Shown here piece after piece: positions 12,201 through 27,200 of a stretch of DNA of 64,000 nucleotides. How positions within the stretch are numbered: position 1 is the first letter of the stretch; each line of letters begins with the position of its first letter. The translations under genes and the position numbers were made by a program. The notes beneath the pieces were generated by a model, which did no database searches, was not told where the DNA came from, and saw only the letters and a program-made list of their open reading frames with translations. This stretch comes from Xenopus tropicalis (Eukaryota > Chordata > Amphibia > Anura > Pipidae), in NCBI RefSeq assembly GCF_000004195.4, contig NC_030677.2:112369036-112433035 (forward strand), read 5' to 3'.

Positions 12201-15200
12201 GTACAAAGTACTGTTTTATTAATTCAGAGAAAAAGTAAATAATTTTTAGTAATTTGAATTATTGAAATAAAATATACTCTGAGGATGGCCTCCCTGTAAT
12301 TTGAAGCTTTTTGGATAATGGGTTTTCTGATAAGAGATCCAATACTAGTATATTAAAGGTACACCATTTGTTACAGTTTTATGATATGTGCTCTTACTGC
12401 ATTATAATCAAAGACAAAAAACTTTTAAATTTTTTTTTTTTTTGTCAAAATCTAGTAATGTCCATTTAACTTTTATACCATTTTTGTAACCAGTATCCAT
12501 CGTGTTTTTAGCAGCACCAAGCACCAGATCCCTTTTCTGCTACCTTCCCTGGTACTGGATTTTCTGACGACCCCTTCAAAAGCAAACACGACACTCCAGC
12601 ATTGCCTCCTAAGAGGAGTGTACCCCCAAGGCCAAAACCCCCAAGTGGTAAGTTCCCATAAAGTCTATCCTTTATTGGCTGATCTTAGAGACCAAATCTA
12701 GCCTTTTCTGTAATTCTAACCTATATATCCTGCTAGTTATATAGTTTTTCATTTACAGTTAATTCACAATATGTTTTGGCTTAGATAGAGCAAGCTTTCC
12801 TTAAGCATCTCTCATACATGACCACACTTTTTGTTTCACAGTAATCATGTTTGTTATCAACACTAGAAACCTGAATAAGACTGCTACCATCTCAAGGTTT
12901 CTGTAAGTTTTAAAGACTAAAGGTGGCAGATTTAAGCTGCCGATTTGGACCCTTCAGACTATGTTAGTAGCTTATCTGCCTGTGTATGGGGCCCCTCCGA
13001 CGGGTCTTTCCTGACTGATATCTGGCTAAAATAGTCCATATGAGGGGAAAAAACTGACCTCGCCAAACAAGCAAATCTTATAACATATGGCCGGCTTTAC
13101 TCTGAGAAATTATGGGAAATTTTACTCTGCAGCAATAAGTTACCACTAAATGCAAAAATTTACTTAGGCATTTTGTTCCATTTTATTTGTTTTCTTTTTT
13201 TTAACCTAATATATTCTCTTGCCTTCTCCCCACTCCCAATGTACATGCTTGTTTCCAGCTATTTGGGCCCTTAAGTCTGCAGCTTATCTGCCTGTGTATT
13301 GGCCCTTTTTGAGACCATTTTAATTAGCTCTCTGGCCAAAAAGCTGATTTAAAAATTCCAATGGGATGAGGACTCGGGGGATTCTGAGCCCGGCACTGCC
13401 CTGTGTATAGCTGCTTTTAAACTGTACTTTACAGATAAGTGTTAGTGGTCCTTAGAAAGAAAGTGTGTTTTATGGGTTATCTCTTGTATCTCCAGTTCCC
13501 TATATATTCAATACATCAAACCTACCCACCTCCCCTCTCTTGAAATGTAAGTCTCACATTTCTTTTTATTAGAACTATACTTTGCAGAGGAAACCACTTC
13601 ATTTCAGAACTCTCTGATCTGTGAAATGGTGGCAGCCAGTTACATCCTTGTTGCTTTCAGGGACATTTTTGGGTTGTACAGAGGCACCACCTGTGATTTC
13701 TTAGACTCATTTTCCAGATAGTAAAGGCTGTTGTGTTTGCAAACCTACCACTGTAATCTGGTCCTTTCAAAAGGATAAATAAATGCTATTTTTATATGCT
13801 GAAATCCAGCTGCAAAAAAGTTGTTCTTTTTCAGCTGACATTGTTCAGAAAATTGATCGGGCAGCTTTGAAAATTTTCATCTCAAGAAATTTGCCCATTG
13901 TCCTATTGTTTGCAGGACCAAGCAGGTAGTACTTTTAAACAATCATTTCAGGATAAGCTTGGTCCTACCATAACTAAAAGATCTTTTACATACATTTTTC
14001 AAAGCAGTCATGAAGAGGCTGCATATTTTTTAACTGATGTATAATGCAGAGTTGCTTGAAATTGTTTACTTTTCAAAAAGTTCAAGTTGTGTTTGGGTGG
14101 AGTTCCGCTTTATTCAGGGAGGATATTACACTAATGACAAGACATCATTTCAAAGGAAACAGGCCTTTTTTTTTTGTTTTTGTTTTTTACAAGTTTGCTT
14201 TCTGGAGTAATAAATTTGCAGATGGAAGAAATGCGTTTCTTTATGGCATGAATGCATATCTCCATAGTGGCTATTACTGCTGTGTAGTGCTGTAAGTTGC
14301 AGCCACACAATTGACCTTGTTTGTGGGAGGGAATTGCAGTCGGTGGCTTGTGGTGTGGAACAAAAGCAGAAGTGGGAGAATCTGAAAAGGGATTGGTAAT
14401 CCTTAAATAAAAAAACACACACCAGATTTCTTCTAGCTTTAGGGTTGTGACACACGGGGAGGTTAGTCGTGCCGCGACAAATCCCATCGGCTAGAATGTA
14501 AGCAATACCATCCCACCAACTAGAATGTAAATCGCCTATGGCCGCAATTTGCCAAAGTTGCCTTGATAGATGATCTATGGTTTCCTATATTTTACTTCAG
14601 TATAATGATAGTTTTGCCACATAGGATAATCCAAGCAATGATAAAAATCACATGTAGAAGAACAAAAGAGTCTATGGTTGATTTTAAGTCTAGGGGACTT
14701 GAAACATTAAAGCTGCCTGTGAGCTTCTGGGGCAGAGTGGGTAGTAGAGAAGGATTTTCATATAAAAATAATTAAAACATGCCCTGCTGTACTGTAGATT
14801 TAGCTGCAAGTATCCTCCATATAGGCACGGGTTTCTGTGTGCCTATATCATAAATACAGCCCTGCATATTCTGAAATTTGTTAACTAACAAGTAATGGAG
14901 CAAAGCAGAAGTGAGAAAAATGTATGTAAGTATAGCATAACATGTAAATATAGTTTTATCTTGAGTGACAGAATGCAAATATAGATTTGTATTTCAGAAA
15001 GGAAAGTCTCTTGTGCAATGAATTATGAAGGGTGATTGTTTTAATTATGTAGTGAGATTTCTGAAGGATTGCCTTTTCACCAGGACTAGGTGGGGTATGA
15101 CCAAATATTTCAGAGATGGTAATGTAGGCTAGAAAGCTTTCATAACATTAACACCCATATGTAATAGAAATTTGCCCAGATGCATTAACCAATAACAACA

Positions 15201-18200
15201 AATAAGATGTTTGCTTTTAAACCTGTGGCCAGTAAATGCTCCCTGCTGATTGGTTGCTATATGACAGTGATTAGATCTGTAGCAAACTTTGCATCTTTTA
15301 TTACATAACTCTATAAGACTTTTGTAGGTGAATCTTTGGTCTGTTTCTTAGGGGTATATTTATCATGCTGTATAAAAAGTGGAGTCAAATATTACCAATC
15401 ATGATGTTCATAGAAACCAATTGGATGCTTTGCTTTGGTTTTCTAACTGTTGAAATCTAATTGCTGATTGGTTGCCCTGGGCAACATCACCGGTAATGTT
15501 TCACTCCACTTTTAGCATGATAAATAACCCTTTAGTGTTAGCTGTTTGGCCCAGTCTTAGTAAACATTTGCATATTATCATTGGAGCACATGGGTTCACA
15601 AAAATTATTAGCCATAATTATATACAACATTTTTGTGTGAATTTATGCAGACCTTTAGAATTCAGTCTAAAAGACCGGGATAGAGAATGAGCTTGCATGA
15701 TGGACAGTAATTGGGAGAATGTGGGAGGTTACCTACATCTGCTAATAGCGCATTTTTGTAAACTGATTGAACTTTAGAAGATTACTACCCTGCCCATCTA
15801 GTGGGGGAAGCAATTTTATGGTGATAGGTGCCCTTTAATGATTTTAAGTGTATTATATAAGGCATATAAGTATATATAGTCCAACTCAAGTTAGTGCTGC
15901 CTTTTATACTTCTTATTTCACTCCTGCACTGGTGGTGCACAACTCTCTAGGGCAGGGGTAGGGAACCTATGGCTGCATAGGCTCTCTATGGCTATGTGGC
16001 TCTTTTGATGGCTGCATCTGGCTCACTGCCAAATCTTTCATAAAAAAAAAAACAATGGGGGGCGTAGCCTGCGCTTGGCCGATAGAAGACGTGTTCTAAG
16101 CCTTAGATCACGTCTTCTATCCTCCGAGCGCAGACCACGCCCTCCTCCGCATCGCATCCGGCATCCTTGGGACCCACCCTACCTTGCCCCTGCGCTCGGC
16201 GGATAGAACACGTGTTCTAAGCCTTAGCACACGTCTTCAATCCGCCAAGCGCAGGCCACACCCTCGTCAGTCAGCAACAGAGAGGAACTGCATATATACC
16301 ATGTTTATGCATTGAGTTTACCCCTTTTATATCCCATCAAAGTTTCAGGGAGAATGGGAGGGTTATGCCCCCAAAATATTGATGCACACATGTGGAGAAT
16401 CTTTAATTTAATCGCCCAGGGAGCAGGATTATCTATTCTTAATTCATTTTCTGCCCGTCAGTATTATTGGGGGAATGTAGGGAATTGTCAGATTTTGTAG
16501 TAGACTTGGTTTAAGAAACTCCTGTTCTAGTTTTGTGATAATCTGGCCAGTAGCCACTGTGCAGGCTGATTTGCAAATGCTAGTTTAGTATGATTCATTA
16601 ATAGGTTGATTATGCTAATAAATGAGCTGATATAAATGATCTGTTGGGTAACTGTTCATTCTGAAGGTATAGTGTTCCTCTAATTCTTGGGATGGCTGTC
16701 CTGGCTGTATTTTTAATATAGACACCCAAAGGCAGGTCACTAGGGTGGCAGAGGGAAGGAGCAAATAGGCCATGCCTAGGGCAGCCCTAGGGATGATCCA
16801 TAGATTGTCTTTTTGTGTGTTTGTTCATGAAGCATTCTTGTATCATCTTTTCTACCATTAATCAAAGCCACAAACACGAGAATGGTATCATAGCATGCTT
16901 TATACTTCAGGCTGAGCTACAGATTCACAGTTCAAAGTTTCAAATCACTTTCCATTATATGACATAATGGGTACATATGTGTGATTGTTTTCATTTTAAA
17001 GGGATAGTTCACCTTTAAATATACTTTTAGTATTCTTCATATCCTAAGTTGATTTGTAATTGGGATTAATTTTTTTATTTTGTGGGTTTGTATTGAATTT
17101 TTTCGTTTTGACAGGGCAACTTTTATGATGTAGCCGCGCTTTCTTTTGATGCGACCGCACCTATTTTGACGCACCCACGCATTTTTGTGGTGAAATTTCG
17201 TAGAGTGTCTAATAATCTATGCCTGTCGAAAGGGTACAGAACAGCTTAAGCTATTGGAAGTTGGTGGGTTTCCTCACATGTACCGCTTACTTTTGGTCTT
17301 TCCACAACACTTTTATTGGATTAAGGTCAGGACTTTGACTTGGCCATTCCAGAACATTCACTTTATTCTTCTTTAACCATTGTTTGGTAGAACCATGTTT
17401 CACAGATGGGAAAAGGTTGTTATGCTGAAATGCAGTGTTTTATTTTCTCTAAATGTAAAGCTTTTCATTTAAGCCAAAAAGTTTTATTTTGGCAACATCC
17501 GTCCACAAAACATTATTCCAGTATCCTTCTGGTTTGTCCACATGATCTTTAGCAAACTGTAGATGGTCAGCAATATTTTTGGGGGAGACCAGTGGCTTTC
17601 TCCTTGCTACCCTGCCATACACACCATTGCTGTTTAGTGTTCTGATGGTGGACTCGACTACCTCAACATTCGCCAATGTGAGACAGGCCTTCAGTTGCTT
17701 AGAAGTTACCCTAGGTTCCTTTGTAACCTCTCGGACTTTTAGATGCCCTGCAGTTGGAGTTATCTTTAATGGTGAACCACTCTGGTTAGGTTAACGATGG
17801 CTTGAATTTCCTCCATTCGTGCACAATCTGACTGTTGATCGGTGGAGTCCTTTAGAAATAGTCTAGTAACCTTTTCCAGCTTTATGGGCATCAACATCTT
17901 TTTTCTGAGATCCTCAGACACTTCCTTTGAGTGAGTCATGAGCCATGATACACATCCACAAATGTGCTGTGTGTGATCAGGCTTTGCTGAATCCCCATTC
18001 TTTAAATAAAACAGGGTCTCTTACTCACACCTGATTGTCATCCCATTGACTGAAAACACCAGACATCACCTTCAAATTATAAATAAATCCTAAGGCTAAT
18101 GTCAGACAGAGCATATTCTCGGCAAGCCAAAAAACGTTGGCTAGATTATTCCCCCTATGCTTGAAAAAACTTCTACTGGCGCCTGTTCCAGGAAGCATTG

Positions 18201-21200
18201 AATAAGTTTGGGTGAAGGAACACATGAAAATGCTTACGTATGCAGTTTCAGGCAGAAAAATGCTACGTGTGCCTTCACCCGAGCATATTCAATACTTCCC
18301 AGTGCAGGAAAAAGTAAAAGTATTTTCAAGTGTAGGGGTGTATTCTTGGCAGGTATCTTTTGGCTTGCCAAGATTACGGAGCGTGTGGCAATGGCCTAAG
18401 GCAGGGGTCCCCAACCTTTCTTACAGGTGAGCCACAGTCAAATGTAAAAAGATTTGGAAAGCAGCACAAGCTAGTTAATGGAGGTACAGGTATGGGATCC
18501 GTTAACCCGGAAACCTGTTATCCAGAAAGCTCCGAATTATGGAATGCCTTTCTCCCATAGCCTCCATTTTAATGAAATAATTCAGATTTTGAAAATGCAT
18601 TTCCTTTTTCTCTGTAATAATTAAACAGTAGCTTGTATTTGATCCCAACTAAGATATAATTAATCCTTACTGGAGGCAAAACAATCGTATTGGATTTAAT
18701 TAATGTTTTATTGTTTTTTTAGTAGACTTAAGATATGGAGATCCAAATTACGGAAAGACCCCTTATCTGGAATACCCTTGGTCCCAAGCATTCTGGATAA
18801 CGGGTCCCATACCTGTACCAAATAAGGGCTATGGTTCGCTGTTAGGTAGCCTCTGTGCACACTATCAGCTTACAGGAGGCTTTATTTGCTAGTAAATCTT
18901 GTTTTTATTCCACCAAAACTTGCCACCAAGTCAGGAATTCAGAAATAACTACCTGGTTTGGGGCACTGAGAGCAACATCCAAGGGGTTGGTGAGCAAAAT
19001 GTTGCCCCTGAGCAACTGGTTGGGGATCACAGGCCTAAGGTTTCACTTGCTTTTGCCACCCGCGGATATCTTATTGGATCATTTTTTTCAATAAATACTT
19101 GAGCAGATATAATCATTTTTGTTTCATTTGTTTAACTAGGTTTTATTCATCTACTTTTAGGACTTGAAAATGTTTGAAAATCAGATGATGTTTTAGGTCA
19201 CATATATATTAAATATAGAAAAATTTAAAGGGTTCACAAATTTTTTGAGAACCACTGTAAGTTCCTTTGTTCTCTTCCTTTGTTCCGTTGTTCTCAAATA
19301 TTTCTATTTAGTATAGATGCAATTTTGCCTTATAATCAACTTTTTATTTTAATGATTCTTCTTAAAGATGCTTTACTTGCATCCATCACTTTAGTTATTT
19401 ATTTTTTATGATATTTCACTGGCTAGTAAGGTCATGCTGGTGCTCATCTGTATAAATGATAAACAAGTCCTGTTATCTAGAAATTATACGTGCGTTAAAC
19501 AGAAATCTGCAGGTAATCTGTGGTTTCCCTCAAAAAGATGGGAAATGAGTAGAATCGAAAGTTCAGTTGCAAAGTGTTGTGCTAGTGGGTAAAAGCAGTT
19601 GGAGAATGTCATTAGTCGACGTTATTTTGATATATGCTACTTTCATGTTATTTTACAGGTGCTCTGTATTCTAGGTTCTAACAGTATTTATAACATTAAC
19701 TTAGTTAAAGTTTAGACCTAGCTGGTGTATATTATTTTAAGGGAAAAGGTATAAACATTTTAGGGCTAAGATAAGAAACGGTGCTACAAAACACCAGACG
19801 TTACCCTGCCATAGACAGTACTGAGAATTATCTCTGCTAAAACACATGTAAATACAATTATCAGTATTTCCTATTTTGTAGCTGCTACAAGTAGTTGCCT
19901 GCTGGAGGAAAGTTTGTGCAACTTTGGAAAACCATGTGTAGGCCTTTCCACTGACAATTACCTTTGTTTCTGGTGGAAAAGCATTTAGGAGAGAATAATC
20001 AAGATCAGGGTTGGACTGGCAGTTGCGGGGGCCCCCCCCCCCCAAGAGTGCCCCGCCGTGGTCCTTAGACCCCCTCTCCCCGAGTGCACATGCTTAGGCG
20101 CATCACTAGAGGGGAGGGTTTTTTTCCCCGGTGTCCAGCTGGCCCAGTCCGACAGAGACTGGCAGAGATATATTGTGGGTGATTAATCTCTGTTTGGGAC
20201 ATTAATGTTAGTGTTCCTGTAGGACTGTGATTACAGGAGAAGGAAAACTTGCTTACCTTATACCCGGCTGTGTGCTCCTGTCCTCTTCTGTCTTCGCAAC
20301 ACTTGTGCATGCACAGTAGAGCGAAAAGCCAAAGTTTCACAAAAAGGCAGCTCTTTTACTCTGCTGTGCATGTGCTGGCCCCAGGTTTCTGAAGAGAAGG
20401 AAGAGGATACTCCTTTCGCAGGAGCACCAGCCCGGAGAATAAGGTAAGCTTGTGTACTGGCCACACACTTTTTTTGTATTCATTTAGTAGTTAAAAGTAG
20501 TATGGTTTCTAGTGCAGAAGCCTGATTTATTAATGCAGCTTCCAGCATCCTGCCTGTGTGTGTATTTTAAAGGACATGTTAACCACACACACAAAAATTT
20601 AATCAGTAAACAGCCTCTTTAAAATCTTTCAGTACCTGCCACTCTGGTTGTCCAGAGGTTAATAGTAAGGCTGCAACATCTCCTTAATCACTTAGATTTC
20701 CTTCTCCTCCTGAAACCAACTCGGCCCCCTCCCTCAGGAATTTGCTTTGGCTGTTGGCTTGTGGGCATGCTCAGTTGTTCTAAGCTCAGATTACTAAACA
20801 CGCCCTCCAGTCTAGCAGCCAGTAAAGAGATGGCATTGCTGGTTCCCATAGAAACTTTGCTCTAGCTGTCTGCTTCAATTTTTTTCTCCTGAGCTCAGCT
20901 TTACCATTACAGTGCTCAAACAAAGCAGAACTTTTATCAGAGACAGTTGTGACTGTGTGAGCCTGTATTCTTGATGAAATCTATGCTGAATAAGGGTCTG
21001 TGTGTGTGTATGCTGCTTGCAGATTTAAATGTAACTGATTATCTATTAGAGGAAAAATGGCCACCGGGTGAAAGCTGCTATTTGCTTTAGGAAAATGTGA
21101 TGGTGCTAGCAAGCGGAGGGGATATATGCAGTACAAATGATGCCATTTGGGTGGGAGAGACATGCCCAAATGATATACATTGTAGGCAAATGTAGGCTTT

Positions 21201-24200
21201 ACATGTCCTTTAAGGGTAGTTCTGCCTGTTTCCTATTTCAGCTGTAGTATATTGTGCTTGCATTATATTAAGATGACAAACTGCATGCCATTATAAGCTG
21301 GCCATGCATGTAAAGATCCCATCATTTGCTGAGGTTGCCAAATAAACGGATCTTTGGCCAATATGCAAGGGCGCTGCTGCAGTGAAGAAAGCTGGCAGCA
21401 ATAAGCCGCTCCTGGTAAGTTTCTAGGGCTCTTCTAGCATTATCTGCACTAGTGAGCGTGGTGAGGTGACGGGGGCCTGGGGCCTTGAAACACACTTACC
21501 GATATGCCAACCTTGAGGTGAACATTATCGAGCTGATCCGTTCAGTTGTCCCTCGAGTAAACCATTGTATAATAATTGCCACTAGGCAGGTTGTCAAGAC
21601 AAGGACTATATCAATGCGCAGATGCAGTCCTGAACAGAATAAAACCTGCCATATGGATATCTTGACGATTTGGGGTAAATGAAAGTTAGGCAGGTCAGGC
21701 AGTTGGCACCATATGCAGGCCGATAAGTTGCTGATTCATCCAGAAGAACCTAGTCGGTAGCTTTTATTGGTCACCTTTAGAGGCACTGTGGTTGTGTCAT
21801 CTCAACTTTTATTTTGATTGTCCCCCTTCTCCCCTCATGTTCATCTATGTACATCAGACTACTCATTAACAGGAACTGAAGGATCATATAAGAAATTCAG
21901 CTTGGCAGATGGTGACTAAGACATGATGAAAGCAAGTAGTCACTGCATACACTAGCCCAGTGATCCCCAACCAGTGGCTCGTGAGCACCATGTTGCTCAC
22001 CAACCCCATGGATTTTGCTTCCATTAGCCTCAAAGTAGGTGCTTATTTCTTAATTCTTGGCTTGGAGGCAAGTTTTGGAGACATTAAGACTGTGTACTGA
22101 CAAAGAAAATCTCCTGTAGGCTGTCAGTCTATATAGGGGCTACCAAATAGCCAATCACAGCCCTTTCTTGGCACCCCAGGAACTTTTTTTCTACTTATGT
22201 TGCTCCCCAACTCTTTTTTACATTTTAACATGGGTCTCGGGTTAAAAAGTTTGGGGACCCCTGCACTAGCTGAACACCCAGTTAGGGGAATTGTATTAGC
22301 GACCCGTTTAGATTGTAGCTTGTTATGTCAGGGCCCCCTCTACCCCCCCCCCCTCTAAGGTTATTGGTTGTTTTCTGTGTGTTTTCTGGCTGTATGTTCA
22401 TTGTATAAACCCATTTATGTGTTCAGAATATGTTGGCATTTATACATATTCTTATTAAGAATAATAAAGCCTATTTTCAAGATTAGATCAATATAGAACC
22501 TTCCATTACTGCTAAAATTTCTTCTGGGAAGATGCTTTATTGCCACCTGTTTTCAGAAGTTACCTTTCATAGCATTCTGTTGTACCTGGTTTTCTCAGGG
22601 GGTAAGTGTGACCGTGTTGCAAGTTTTATGCTTTTAATAAATTTGCTTTCCTTTCCCACTGTATGTATATTTGTAGACTACTTCATTATAAAGTTAGTGC
22701 TTGCCTACATGATGCAGGTTTAAAGTCACTGTATGCTGCCAAAAACAGAGCCCCGCAGACAGTTATAGGATTTATTGTATTTAGCTTGTATGTATGTATA
22801 TCTTATGTATGCAGCTCTGTACAGTAGAACAATACTGTATATACTCGAGTATAAGCCTAGTTTTTCAGCACCCAAAATGTGCTGAAAAAAGTCACCCTCG
22901 GCTTATACTCGAGTCAGGTGCCATGGGTCCCTCTAGACTAGCACCCTCTGTCCTTTGTGTGCAAATTAGGCCACCCGCAACCAGACCCTCCAGTGCCCTG
23001 GCCTAGGCTCCCACTAGCAATTCTTATTTCCCCTTACATCTCCTCCAGGACCGGGTCTGCTGCCAGTTTGCCAATGTGCAATGAGCATGGAGTAGTACTC
23101 ATATTGTTTTTGTTGACCCTCTTCTCCGCTTACAGAGCTAGTTTACTGTTTTTCTTTGAAATAAATATTGAAAAACATATACCCCACAGATGCCTCAATT
23201 AATGTAATTTTATTGGTATTTATTTTGATTATTAAAACTTAGCAGTAGCGGCTGCATTTCCCACCCTAGGCTTATACTCGAGTCAATAAGTTTTTCCAGT
23301 TTTCTTAGGTAAAATTAGGTACCTCGGTTTATATTCGGATCGGCTTATACTCGAGTATATACGGTAAATGAATACAACAGGGGGGGGTATTAAAATAATA
23401 TAAAAGCGTGATATTCTCCACCAGCTCAAATATATACCTATTTAAAATTGCGTCAGTTTTTATTTTTGTGCATTTGCTTTCTCTGTAGCTTTTTTGTTTC
23501 GATATTAGTGCTGTACAATTGCTGGCTCGTTTCTAGGTAAAAGTTGTTTGCGAAAAGAAAGGAACAGATTTTTTTTTTTTTTTTGTAAGTGCGCTCCGGA
23601 AACCTGCATGTGGGTGTCAGTGATTAGTGTGAGCATCTCGTGGTCTCCCAGCTTTGGTTGCAGATGGGAGTTTGCAGTGCCCCACCCGTGACCACTTCCT
23701 ATTTTTTTTTTTCTTCTATTATTCCATTTCTGCAGCGCTTATGCAGCCGTGCACACTGGCATTTGTGTGTAAGAAACCAAACAGCACCCATTTTGACCAG
23801 CTCATAACCTTTCATCTCGTTTCTTTCTACATATTATACTCATAAACTTTTAACCTTGCTTTAGCAACAATACTGTTGGTATTTACGTGCGGTACTAACG
23901 CAAGCTTTTCTCGGGCAAAGTTCATAGCTGAGGAATTAAGCATGCATTCTACACATGAACTTCTTGGCAAACACACATGGGCAATGATTATGGGGTTTTG
24001 TGCAGTCTGCAAATGAAAGAAACTGTTTCTTAAACACAGCTTTTTTTTCTAGCCGTGTCATAACAATTTTACTATGAATTTGGCTTTTTTCTGGTGAAGA
24101 AATTAAGAAAAGCAAATATAAAACACTGAGCATTTTCTTTGCTGGCACAACATTTTTAAATGATATACACAATTTCCTTTTGGTTACAAGTATTTGTTTC

Positions 24201-27200
24201 AACACTTTGCATATTGGTGCCATAGAACCTTGTATAACTTCATACTGGAAGATGGTTGCGTGACTGAGTACTAAAAAAAAAAAAATACATTTTGGAATGG
24301 GTGTTTGTAGATTTTGGGTGTTTGTAGATTGCAGGGCTGGGTGAAGCAACAAGGTTGCAAGGCTAGGTACAGTAACAGGGTTGCAATGCTAGGTAAAGCA
24401 AGGAGGTTGTAGGGCTGGGTGGAGTAACAGGGTTGCAATGCTAGGTAAAGCAAGAGGGTTGCAGGGCTGGGTGGAGCAACAGGGTTGCAAACTAGGTAAA
24501 GCAAGAGGGTTGCAGGGCTGGGTGGAGCAACAAGGTTGCAATGCTAGGTAAAGCAAAAGGGTTAGAGGGTTGCAGGGCTGGGTGGAGTAACAGGGCTGCA
24601 ATGCTAGGTAAAGCAAGAGGGTTGCAGGGCTGGGTGGAGCAACAAGGTTGCAATGCTAGGTAAAGCAAAAGGGTTAGAGGGTTGCAGGGCTGGGTGGAGC
24701 AACAAGGTTGCAATGCTAGGTAAAGCAAAAGGGTTAGAGGGTCGCAGGGCTGGGTGGAGTAACAGGGCTGCAATGCTAGGTAAAGCAAAAGCGTTGCAGG
24801 GCCGGGTGGAGTAATGGTCCTGTGTGGCCAGGTGGAGCAACAGGGTTGTGGGGTTGGATGGGGCAACAGGGGTTGCAGGGACAGATTTTGATAAAAGGTA
24901 GATGTATTGCATAGGGAAAACAATTGTCAGGCTGAAATTTGTGGAAAAGGGTTGCAAGGTGAATGAAGGGTTTTAACTAGATAGTGAATGAGACCTTACA
25001 TTTGCATAATTAAAGGGATTCTGTCATTATATTGCCTGAGTCTTAGCTTTCGGGTGAAGACACACAGAGCTACTTAGTAGCAGCTACTTGTCAAAGCTAC
25101 TAAATGCCAGAAAATACCCTGCCATAGACAATACTGAGAAATGCCTCTGCTAAAACACATAGAGACAATTATCAGTAAATGATCAGCATTGTCTATTTCT
25201 GTAGCTGTTGTAGCTGTAACTGAAGTAGCTGCTACTAGTAGCTTTACCCTGTCTTTACCCTTCAAAAGGACCCAGAGCTACACTTTAGAACTGCTTTCAG
25301 GTAAACTATTGTTTATACTGAAGAACATAGCTAGCCCCATATGAAATTTTAAAATTAAGTATAAAAAAAAAATCTGTTTGTGCTTTTAAAAAAAATTATT
25401 TAAATGCAGGATTCTGCTAGAGAAGCTGTATTAACTGATGCATTTGGAAAAAAAACATATGTTTCCCCATAACAGTATACCTTTAAAGATATGTAAGGTT
25501 TAGATAGTGACAGACTTTGAAACTGGAATATGTTTGCAGTGCTGAATGCTGGGAAAGGATTGCACTGAATAATGCTGCAAGAAGATCTTTTTGTCTGAAG
25601 AATGAAATGTGTTGCAGGGCTATGTGCAAGTATATTAATGGATGGTGAAACAGGATTGCCGGACTAAATATGAGAAAGGGATTGCAGGGTTAGAAACTGA
25701 AAGATGATTGCAGCGCTGGATAGTTGGACTGGCGCCCTATCCCCACTATCACCTTGTCACCACTGTTGCAGGACTGTATAGTTGAAGAATGTTTAAGAGC
25801 TAAACTGCAGCAGGGATGGAGGACAGCACAATAAGCTTGAGGACTGGCTCATAGATTCTGGAGTGCTCTAGCGATAAAAGATGAGGTTTGGGTCTATTTG
25901 TGAACTAACTGTGCACTCACTGTAATGGTTGGTTGAATGTATTGTCCCTAGAGGTATCTTTCTTTCATCCTTACCTACTCTTCCAAATATTCAGGCTATG
26001 CATCTCTACACATGGCCTCAATTGATTATCATTTGATAGAAGAGAGGTTATTTGGCTAAGCAAAAGCAGATTATACCTGTTATTAAAGCAGGCACTAATA
26101 CCATCATTGTGACACTGTACCATCATGATAGTTGTGTGGTTAGCACCTCTCCCTTCAAATTGAGCTTTTCAGTTCCGTTCTCACGTTTTTTTTTTTCTCA
26201 CTCTAAAGCACATCTGATAGTGTTAACAATGTGCCACTCTCACCCTCCATTTGAGGTCTAGTATTTATCTATGGGCAAAAGCAGATAATTTCCAGGCAGA
26301 TAAACATGCTCTTATTTTTAGAGTAGATAATCTGTTAGCAAATGTTATTGATATAATAGCTTATTGGTCCAGACTTTAATTTTCCTTGTGAATCATGGAT
26401 AGTGATTATTCCCCTTAAAATGTTCATTATTTACTATTATGTAGATTGTATTCCAAGAATATTTGTAGTTAGTGTTTTAATTTTTTACCTCTTAGTTCTG
26501 CTGCATCCCAGCATTGAAGATTAAATGTGTTCTAATTGCTGCAGTTACTGATCCTAGAAATCAGTCAGATACTTAAAAACAGCCAAGAAAATAAATAGAG
26601 TAGTTGAACAGAAAGTTAAAGTGGCCATACAAAGGTAGATTTGATGATGGGCCTACCCGACTGATATCTAAGACAGATAACATCCATTTTAAGGTGGCCA
26701 TACACATAGCAATTACCGATTGGTCGCAGGAAATATCGTTTGTTTCCCCCACTGACGTTCCGGGCTGAATCGTCTGATATGGAGGTAGAAACAATAGGAA
26801 TTCTACCTCCATCTGCCGATTCAGCCCTTAATGTAGATATTGCTTGGGTGCCTTCAACGGCCCCTTCTAGAGGAAAGGAACTGAAAAAGTTTATAGGTCC
26901 GATGCGAGGGGTCCCTAAGAATACTGCAAGCCCGACGTAGACATCACTTCAAGTATATTGATGGATGGTGAAACAGGATTGCAGGACTAAATATGAGAAA
27001 GGGATTGTAGGGTTAGAAACTGAAAGATGATTGTCGTGCTGGATAGTAGGACTGGCGCCCTATCCCACTATCACCTTGTCGCCACTGTTGCAGGCCTGTA
27101 TAGTTGAAGAATGTTTAAGAGCTAAACTGCAGCAGGGATGGAGGACAGCACAATAAGCTTGAGGACTGGCTCATAGATACCGATAGCCAGGCTCACAGCA

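Larger units (their letters stand above)
994..12511 (+). other. eps15l1: eps15l1 intron (about 11.5 kb), repeat-rich
   Basis: The intron holds, in order: a broken GCTACTTGTAGC MITE (1625-2105), an 'acaggtatggg' fragment (2970-3120), two 'ccatacac' MITEs with a hAT inside the first (3854-5573), a T2 MITE (7487-7962), a fold-back cluster (8480-9051), a 'gggagattagtcgcc' MITE (10037-10306), a Tc1-like element (10349-11380), a palindromic MITE (11436-11693) and T2 and 'acaggtatggg' debris (11760-12350). The stretches 5580-7480 and 9060-10030 show nothing I can assign, apart from a repeat-like segment near 9330-9480 that resembles 13575-13640. Confidence 0.8.
17236..19257 (-). mobile_element. Tc1-like transposon remnant split by nested insertions
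   Basis: The transposase-side sequence is 17236-18090. The 5' non-coding part and terminus resume at about 19041-19257, ending 'tttgagaaccactgta'. The join ('tcacttgcttttgccac') fits the layout of intact Tc1 relatives as I recall them. The missing middle is occupied by three layers of insertions. The transposase 3' end is truncated at the left. Confidence 0.75.

Noticed and set aside
24271..24957. Leu/Pro/Cys-rich repetitive - strand ORFs up to 143 codons
   Set aside because: Translations of the two-part minisatellite with no start context or domain.
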